Origin: Calonectria ilicicola
Lineage: Eukaryota > Ascomycota > Sordariomycetes > Hypocreales > Nectriaceae
NCBI GenBank assembly: GCA_020809705.1
Contig: CP085826.1
Coordinates: 4,154,001 to 4,218,000, forward strand
Length of the DNA: 64,000 nt
Direction: 5' to 3'
Part shown: positions 57,361-64,000 of the stretch, one piece after another
Layout of the letters: each line of letters begins with the position of its first letter
Position numbering within the stretch: position 1 is the stretch's first letter
Notes under the pieces: model-generated
The model's database searches: none
What the model saw: only the letters and a program-made list of their open reading frames with translations
Told to the model about the DNA's origin: nothing
Position numbers and translations under genes: made by a program

Positions 57361-57853
57361 GGCTATCTGCTAGTTCCCTGCGTGTGAGGGAGTAAATGGG
57401 AGTAGTAGTCTTAGTGGTTGTCGTTGTGTGCGTTGTGCAGGCACGGGCGATGGGTGCGAGGATGTGAAATTAAGAAACTGATGCTTGTTGCTTTTGCTTG
57501 GAGGTGCTCAAAGCATCGCGGGGCAGCCGTTAAAACGTGGACTGGCAGCTTGTCCTTGGTGGGGTTTGCAGGCTGCCATTCGCCGCACGTTTCTTCCATG
57601 TTTCCAAGCACTGACGTCGCGGTACGTACCTCCATGCCAAATCGCATGTGGTCCCTGGTTGGCAAGCCCGCCATTGGCCCTGATGGGTCAAAAATTGACG
57701 GCCTCTCTAGTTTACCTAGACGGCCAAATTAATTCATGCGCTGCCAAATCCATCGTACCGTCCCCTCGCCCTCGACGCTGGCCGCTCGCCCTTTTCTGGC
57801 CTCGCTGCCCTCGCAGCTCGATTGAGCGCTTCTTGCGCACCCATTCCCTCGCC

Positions 57854-59530
57854 ATGAGCCTGTTCTCCTGCCCCAATTCATCCGGGCTCTGGCTCCGTTC
57901 AGCCCTGCGTGGCGTGAGATGCCGAGCTGCGGCATCCGCCGCTACCAGCACCACCATCGCTCCGACTTGCACTGCGCAGCCATTCTCTCCTGCACGATGG
58001 ATATCCAGCTCTGCGCCTGCACCTCGACATGCCTTTGCTTCGCGGACGACTTCGAGGTGCCAGAGCGCCGCTTTAGCTCCCAGCTATCCCTTTGTGACCC
58101 GACGAACCCTGTTTTCCGACAAGTCGATTCGACAGTATGAAGACCTACCAAAGGATTACCGCGACCAGGTCGGACTCCCGTTTAGAAACATGGATCTTAC
58201 CGACTCGGAGGTCATAAAAGTCTTTGGGAAAGGTATCAATGGCAAGAGAGCAAACCAGCTGCTTCGCATCCTCCACGGTCGCCGAGTTGCTGGCACCCTC
58301 GAGGACCCGGCCTTTGCTGTCCATACTGCGAAATTTACCAAGGATCAAATCACCAAGGCTCTTGAATATCTTCGAAAATCAGTCCCCGTCAACGAAGTAC
58401 TCAATGCTGGTCTTCGAGCCGAGGACGAGCTGGCACAGATGGAACAGGATATGGACGCAGCAGACAAGGCAAAGAACGCAAAGGTTGACCCTGAGGAAGA
58501 AGCGAGCGCAAAGGCCTACAAGCCAGATCCGGTCTATGGTCATAGTCAGTTTGACGAAATTCGTGCCCGCAACATTGCCAAGCGAAAGGTTCGAGAAGCC
58601 ATAGAAGAGGAGGAACGCAAAGCTGCTGAAGCTCGTGGAGAGATTGCTGGGCCACTCGCAAAGGCTCAGCCCCAGGAGCGACAGATTCAGAACCCCAAGA
58701 TTGCCGAATATCACAAGACAGCACAGTCGGAGCTCGAGGCTCCCCCGGATCTCAAGCCATGGGAGCGTATCCTTCCCTCTGCCACTGTCGTTGCCCTCGT
58801 CATCGGATTGCTTGTTTCGCTTGGCTCGGTTTATGAAGAACCCGAAGCCAGATATCGAGTCTTCCCCGACATCTCGACGGCCCATGCGACCGTTGGTGCC
58901 CTCATTGCTCTCAACATTGTCGGCTTCTTGGCTTGGAGACCCCCGCCCATGTGGAAGTTCATGAACCGTTACATGATGTTTATCGTGGCAACGGTGAAGC
59001 CCGTCACCATGTTCACAGCCCCCTTCTCTCACCAGAAATTCAGTCATCTTGTCATAAACATGATTCCTCTGTGGTTCATTGGTACACAGCTTCACGAAGA
59101 GATTGGCCGTGCCAACTTCCTTGCCTTGTATATTGGATGCAGTGCTCTTGGCTTTGTGGGGAGCTTGACGGCGTACACCCTGCGGGGATGGTTGAATATC
59201 ACGTCGCTGGGAGCCTCCGGTGGTGTCTTGGGAATTTACGCAGCATACTTCTGGGAGCACAGGACTGACGGCTTCAAGATCTTCGGATTGCCTCAAGATG
59301 GTGTCCACGGAATTGTGTTCCTGGCCCTGATGTGCGCTTTTCAATTGGCAGCTGTTGGCAAGGCCATCAAGTACCAGGTCGATCTTGCATCCCACATGAC
59401 TGGCTTCATCGCAGGTATCCTGGGCATCGAGTATTTCACCAAAGATCAACCAGAGCGCGAGAAGCAGGTGTTTGAGGTCCAGCTGGATTCATTAGGCACA
59501 CAGGCCACCAAAGTAGATGAACAGAAGTAA
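57854..59530 (+). CDS. PCP1: Mitochondrial rhomboid protease (PARL/Pcp1 type), 558 aa
   Basis: An intramembrane serine protease of the inner mitochondrial membrane; yeast Pcp1 processes Mgm1 and cytochrome c peroxidase. The N-terminus is Arg/Ser-rich without acids for about 100 residues, consistent with a long mitochondrial presequence. A coiled-coil, Lys/Glu-rich matrix-type segment follows (about 200-300). The rhomboid core occupies about 320-530: FSHQKFSHLVINMIPLW, then LGASGGVLG with catalytic Ser455, and DLASHMTGFIAG with catalytic His514. The start is the ATG at 57854 (gccATGAG). The frame is open upstream to 57485, but that part contains no convincing coding sequence and lies under the divergent promoter. 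No intron is needed. Confidence 0.9.
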   Translation: MSLFSCPNSSGLWLRSALRGVRCRAAASAATSTTIAPTCTAQPFSPARWISSSAPAPRHAFASRTTSRCQSAALAPSYPFVTRRTLFSDKSIRQYEDLPKDYRDQVGLPFRNMDLTDSEVIKVFGKGINGKRANQLLRILHGRRVAGTLEDPAFAVHTAKFTKDQITKALEYLRKSVPVNEVLNAGLRAEDELAQMEQDMDAADKAKNAKVDPEEEASAKAYKPDPVYGHSQFDEIRARNIAKRKVREAIEEEERKAAEARGEIAGPLAKAQPQERQIQNPKIAEYHKTAQSELEAPPDLKPWERILPSATVVALVIGLLVSLGSVYEEPEARYRVFPDISTAHATVGALIALNIVGFLAWRPPPMWKFMNRYMMFIVATVKPVTMFTAPFSHQKFSHLVINMIPLWFIGTQLHEEIGRANFLALYIGCSALGFVGSLTAYTLRGWLNITSLGASGGVLGIYAAYFWEHRTDGFKIFGLPQDGVHGIVFLALMCAFQLAAVGKAIKYQVDLASHMTGFIAGILGIEYFTKDQPEREKQVFEVQLDSLGTQATKVDEQK

Positions 59531-62328
59531 AGGCGAAAGTCCTGATTTTCGAAAGACGTGTATGATAAATGCTTTGACATAGCCGAGACAGCCATTGTAT
59601 ACTTTTAAAATAGAGCACTCTCCTAGATGATCAGTTGCGCATTTGCCCTGTCTTACTTCCAAACACAAGCGTCCATCTCATCATGGCGGTGTCTCACACA
59701 CGCCCCTCACCCAATTCACACAAAGTGGCAAAAAAAAGGAGTGAGTGAAGTGTAAGAATGACGAGAGCGGGGAAGATAAAAAAGAAAGAAAGACGAACAA
59801 AAGGCAAATTGCATGGACTAAATCTCAGGAGAAATAACCGACGCAAGAAGAACCTTGATTTACTTAAGTACCATCTTTATCCCTTTTCCCTTATTTTGCT
59901 TCTTAATGTTAGGCATGCTCAACTAGCTGTGGAACGCGGCTTTAACGCGGGAGCGCGCGTCTCTCGCGTCAGATGGGCGGTGGGTCCCTGGCTAGCAATC
60001 CTTGTAGCTTGTGGGGTGAGACCGCCGGGCCGGTGCCAAGATGGTGCGTCTCCCGGCAACCAGTAATGACGGGAGAAGTTGGGGTATGCACCATGGCGGT
60101 ATTATGCGTCTACTGAAGCAACCGAACTTACACTGTTGCGACGCTGTTGCCAGCTCGTCAAGCCGAACCTCGGGTGGTGGGTGGTAAGAGGAGCAGCCAT
60201 CACAGATACAGATAAGGGCGCACCCCTAAAAGCTGCCTTAGAGCTTGCTGTTTACTCACAATTGAGGGCGTGCGGCTGACCCAACCGTCCCGCAAATTTA
60301 GATGACGCTGGTGGCATAACGCAAGTGGCTACGACTACACGCACGGCCCATGTTCATGTTGGAAATACAAATGTCTCGAATTTTTATGATGTGCAGCAAT
60401 TATGAACATATCCAAGCAAAAGGCTACTGCTTGAAAGTCGCGGATGAGGAGATTGGTGCAACGGTCGGCAGAATGACGCTTGCTTGCTTAAGGCAATATC
60501 CACGGTACAGGCATTTACCACCAATGACGCTAGGGACTCGTTCAAGCTGCATGGCTGACGATCTCTACAGCCGCATTAAAAAACAAAACACACAATTGTC
60601 GAGATTTTTTAAGAGAGATGAGGACAAAGTGACTTTGCACAGTGTCTTTGTTAGCGCGATTGATTGTTTTTTTGCAATTGAAATTTGCAAACGCCCGTGG
60701 TGACAAACTGTGCGAGTGCAACTGTGAATTTGGGCCCTTTTATGTCATATCTGCAAGGGCACATTTTCAACGGCATGTGCCCAGCGAACCCTGGTCAGGT
60801 CACTCAAAGTTGCACGACACAATTGGGAGTAGTGAGGTGTTTTCAGGACATGTTGGCTTTGGGGGTCCGCAATCGATTTGGGGCAATTAAAGTGACAATC
60901 TATGTGCTCCCGCCGATCGGAACGCGGCACACCTGGTATTTTTATCCAAGCGTGACATTAACTGGTTTCACCTCGAGTTGAGCACGCATCGCGCCAGGGA
61001 GCAGAGACGGCAATCAAGAGTGTCAAATTCACACGATCCGGGCCTGATCTGAGACTCGGAGCGAGGAGGGATTTTGCCGTGCGTAGGATGGGGGCACACT
61101 TGGGGTCTGCTGATGGGCCAAACTAGGTGGATGAAGTAGCGATTGCAGCCACTTGGACGAGCTAAATGTGTCCGTGCCAGTCAGTGTGCACTCTGGAACA
61201 GTATATATGCACGGTTGCACGGAGAATGCATATTCTGTTTGCCCCCATTATTGAACCCTGTTGTCAATTTCATCGCTTTCACCGTGTCCTTATTTTGAAT
61301 GGGGTTTTTTTTTTTTTTTTTGGGAGTTGCTGTTGTTGGTGGTGGCTGAGGGAATGAATAGCCAAGTAGTTAGTCGGTGGCCATATTGTGAAAAGAAAAG
61401 AAAAAAGTATTGCGGGAACGGTTTTTGTCTCTCGGCAAGGGGGCGTATCTGTGTGTATGTGATGCGTGACTGTCCCAAGCCAGGTGTCGGGCGGATCGAA
61501 CAACGGTGGGTAGTTCGGTCAATGAGCCAGCCACGTATTCACCCATCCTCCCATCATCCCATGTGTGTGGACGGGCAATGGGCCGCAACAAGGAACATAT
61601 CAACAAACAGAACCAAGTGCGGGCGAGGGTGGAGACGGCGGCTCATGCTCCCAACTGTTGTTCAGGGGCCCCAGGTTGCTAAAGGGTACTAGCAGGTCAG
61701 GCGAACAAGGAAGCCCGAACGGAACCTAAGCGCTTCGTCTCTTGTTTTTTTTTTCTCAATCAACCCCCTGTGGCTCTCCCGTCATCCAAGCCAAACCTGG
61801 TGGAGCGAAAGTGACTCGGGACCTGCTCGGCTTTGTTTTGGGTGCGCTGGCTCGCTCGACTGCTACATGCTATCCGTACACTCTTGCCCACCCCCGTCTC
61901 CGCCACTTGAGCGAGAACCGCAACTCTCTCGTCTGCTCCGTGCCATCGCTAGCACCTTTAATTAGTTTCATGTTAGCATGTTGTCATCCTTCCTCTCCTC
62001 CCTCCTCACTCCCTTCTCCCTCACCTCCTCATTCTCCTACGCATTCACCTTCTCGTGCCCGCCGCCTGGTCATACTCGAGCCCCGACAGCAGACAGCCTG
62101 ACTTCAACTGCGCCCCCGTCACCTTGCTGCCACTCGACGCCGGAACCACCGCGGAACCTTGATCTTAACCGTGCGCCATGCTCTACTTCTACTAATCGTG
62201 TCTCGCCCGTGGTTTCTTTCAACAAGCATTCTTCCGCCCCCTTCGCCCTCGCCAGCGCTCCTTCTTTCCCTCCACCGCCCACGACGGAGTCGAATCACGA
62301 GCAGGCGCAGGAGCCTCCTTCCTTCATC
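59531..62328. other. Gene-poor stretch of about 2.8 kb before the sirtuin
   Basis: No supported gene. Contains a T17 run (61305-61321), T-runs near 61744, and from about 61.75 kb a C/T-rich leader. Frames of up to 143 codons overlap one another and carry no domain. Confidence 0.5.
61305..61321 (+). repeat. T17 homopolymer
   Basis: The longest homopolymer I noticed in the window; such tracts are prone to length error in assemblies. Confidence 0.75.
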
Positions 62329-64000
62329 ATGGACACCTCAGGTCCTTTATCCGCTCCGCCAAGCTCGGCGCCTTCATCACCTCTTTCAAGTCTCTCCAAA
62401 ACACCTTCTTTACCCTCGTCTCCCGACATGCCCGACCCGACAAACCGCTATCCCTCGCCGTCTTCCACCGCCGGTTCTGGCAGCCAGTCCCCCGTGAAAC
62501 TAAGAGAACCCATTTTCAACGAGGATGAAATCCGGGCAAAACTCGACGCTGCTGCTGCTGCTGGCGGCCCTCCCCCTGCCAAAAGGCGGAGGATTACGCC
62601 CCCCAAGGAGGCCAAGGAGCGCACCACCGAGTACCTGGATCTCACCAAACCCGACAGTGAGCTAACTCCGGAGGAGCACCGCCAACTGGACAGGCTCGTA
62701 ACTCTGCTACGCAAGAAGAAGAAGATTGTTGTCATTGCTGGTGCCGGAATTTCTGTCTCAGCAGGCATTCCCGATTTCCGCTCATCCAACGGCATGTTCG
62801 CGACCGCAAAAAGTCAACACAAAGTCAAAGGTTCCGGCAAGTACCTTTTTGACGCCTCCGTTTACAAGCACGATTCTTCCACAGAGTCTTTCCACGCCAT
62901 GGTCCGCCAAATGTCACAAATGTCCCGAAAGGCAAAGCCTACTCCCTTTCACCACTTGCTGGCGTCCTTGGCCCAGGAGGGTCGCTTGATGCGACTTTAT
63001 TCTCAAAACATTGACTGTCTCGACACGTCCATGACGCCTCTAGCCACAAACGTCCCGCTCAACTCCAAGGGCCCCTGGCCAGCCACGATTCAGCTTCACG
63101 GCGGCCTCGAAAAAATGGTATGCACCAAATGCGGCAATCTAGAGCCCTTTAATGGCGATGTTTTTGACGGCCCAGAGGCCCCACTGTGTCGAACTTGCGA
63201 AGAGGACGACGCTGTTCGCACGGCCCATGCCGGAAAGCGCAGCCACGGCATTGGTAGATTACGTCCTCGATTCGTGCTATACAACGAGTACAACCCGGAT
63301 GAGGAGGCAATTGGCAACGTTTCTAGCGCTGACCTAAAGACCCGCCCTGACGCCGTCATCGTTGTTGGAACCACACTGAAAGTACCCGGAACCCGACGAT
63401 TGGTCAAGGAATTATGCCAGGTGACGCGCAGCAAGAGGAATGGGTTGACAGTCTGGATCAACGTCGATCCCGAACCCAAGGGTGTTGATTTCAGGGACTG
63501 CTGGGATATCGTCGTTAAGTCGAAATGCGACAATGTCGCCCAGTTAGCTGCGCTCCCTCCCTGGGACTGCACTATTGGCGATGACTATTTGGTATCGCAA
63601 GAGGAGGATCTTGAAGGCCGAGAACGTCGTAGCAAGACCACTTTCGAAGTCAACATTCCTTCCAGCCCCCGACATCCCGATATCGAGTCGCATTTCGCAG
63701 GCAAGCCGAAACACGTTGAGCAGATGCAAGGCATTCCAACACCCAGCGCTAGCCCCAAGATATCGGCTGCAAAGAGACCAGTCAAGGCAAAGCAAAGCAA
63801 GATTCCATTTGCTGGCAAGGAAGCCGGCGCGAAGAAACAATCCAAGCCGACCAAGGTGACAAAGCCTCGTGCTCGCAAACCCAAGCAATCCGCCAAAGAA
63901 AAGTCAGCCAAGAGCGCAGTCATGTTCAAATCAGTCAAGGCAAATCAGCCAGCTGGGAAAAAGAATATTATCATCAAACCAGAATCCAACGATTTATCAA
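62329..64000 (+). CDS. Hst3/Hst4-type sirtuin, 5' part (runs off the window)
   Basis: An NAD-dependent deacetylase of the Sir2 family, of the Hst3/Hst4 type that removes acetyl from histone H3 Lys56 after S phase. The visible 557 codons contain a Ser/Pro-rich N-terminus, a basic AKRRRI cluster, and the sirtuin core: IAGAGISVSAGIPDFRS, YSQNIDCLD, catalytic His in QLHGGLEKMVCTKC, and Zn ligands CTKC and CRTC. PRFVLYNEYNPDEEAI and VVGTTLKVPGTRRLVKELC follow. The C-terminal part is Lys/Pro-rich with PIP-box-like KQSKIPF, a point worth noting. No intron is seen. The ATG at 62329 (catcATGG) is chosen; a second in-frame ATG at 61978 would add 117 residues of compositionally biased sequence. The stop lies beyond base 64000. 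Confidence 0.92.
   Translation, partial: MDTSGPLSAPPSSAPSSPLSSLSKTPSLPSSPDMPDPTNRYPSPSSTAGSGSQSPVKLREPIFNEDEIRAKLDAAAAAGGPPPAKRRRITPPKEAKERTTEYLDLTKPDSELTPEEHRQLDRLVTLLRKKKKIVVIAGAGISVSAGIPDFRSSNGMFATAKSQHKVKGSGKYLFDASVYKHDSSTESFHAMVRQMSQMSRKAKPTPFHHLLASLAQEGRLMRLYSQNIDCLDTSMTPLATNVPLNSKGPWPATIQLHGGLEKMVCTKCGNLEPFNGDVFDGPEAPLCRTCEEDDAVRTAHAGKRSHGIGRLRPRFVLYNEYNPDEEAIGNVSSADLKTRPDAVIVVGTTLKVPGTRRLVKELCQVTRSKRNGLTVWINVDPEPKGVDFRDCWDIVVKSKCDNVAQLAALPPWDCTIGDDYLVSQEEDLEGRERRSKTTFEVNIPSSPRHPDIESHFAGKPKHVEQMQGIPTPSASPKISAAKRPVKAKQSKIPFAGKEAGAKKQSKPTKVTKPRARKPKQSAKEKSAKSAVMFKSVKANQPAGKKNIIIKPESNDLS

Noticed and set aside
58379..59449. 356-codon ORF antisense to the rhomboid gene
   Set aside because: It lies wholly opposite a well-supported gene, has no domain, and arises from the codon bias of the sense strand.
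59758..60703. ORFs of 102 and 117 codons between the rhomboid and sirtuin genes
   Set aside because: No domain or conservation-like features; AT-rich 3' flank composition.

Overview
The window is nuclear DNA of a filamentous ascomycete. Most genes carry short introns (about 47-120 bp) with GTAAGT-like donors, CTAAC/CTGAT-like branch sites and TAG/CAG acceptors. Gene content (GINS Sld5, Prp4, LSm8, Nar1, Atp14, SCH9- and Psk1-type kinases, a SUZ-domain protein, an Hst3/4-type sirtuin, a DOMON-b561 protein, a pseudokinase with an N-terminal helical domain) and protein style suggest a Sordariomycete, probably Hypocreales. The order is an inference; species cannot be read from the sequence. I saw no transposon, tRNA, rRNA, CRISPR or secondary-metabolite cluster. 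This looks like a housekeeping-rich chromosomal segment.

Layout. 1-13 kb: 3' end of an acidic repeat-containing protein (+), a short-chain dehydrogenase (-), SLD5 (-), an AIG1/FAR-17a membrane protein (-) divergent from a WD40-cyclophilin (+), an ARO3-type DAHP synthase (+) with two exact Gcn4/CPC1 sites, a three-finger C2H2 protein (+), and a four-exon KKxx-tailed membrane protein (-) that has no long open frame. 13-18 kb: NAR1 (+) tail-to-tail with a SUZ-domain protein (-), then a small conserved-looking ORF. 17.5-26 kb: a long gene-poor stretch and pyrimidine-rich leader in front of an SCH9-type C2 + AGC kinase, whose true N-terminus may lie on an exon 1.45 kb upstream. 27-35 kb: ATP14, a DOMON-cytochrome b561 protein and a Psk1-type S6 kinase, all on the minus strand.

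36-50 kb: PRP4, a cyclin K/T, a helical-domain pseudokinase, a probably broken small secreted protein, LSM8, a nucleoside hydrolase (-) and a single-pass basic membrane protein. 50-64 kb: a 4.3-kb gene-poor stretch, an unknown signal-anchored protein, a Tma17/Adc17-like proteasome chaperone (-) divergent from a mitochondrial rhomboid protease (+), another gene-poor stretch, and an Hst3/Hst4-type sirtuin running off the end.

The genes are independent fungal transcription units, not operons. Themes that recur: RNA processing (Prp4, LSm8, PPWD1-type cyclophilin, SUZ protein), genome maintenance (Sld5, H3K56 sirtuin), mitochondrion and Fe-S metabolism (Atp14, rhomboid, Nar1), and nutrient signalling (two S6K-family kinases of the TORC1 branch about 7 kb apart). 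The least ordinary items are the helical-domain pseudokinase, the secreted-protein ORF whose signal-peptide frame starts one base out of step with its ATG, several stop-free introns whose length is a multiple of three, and the hidden 5' exon of the SCH9 gene.
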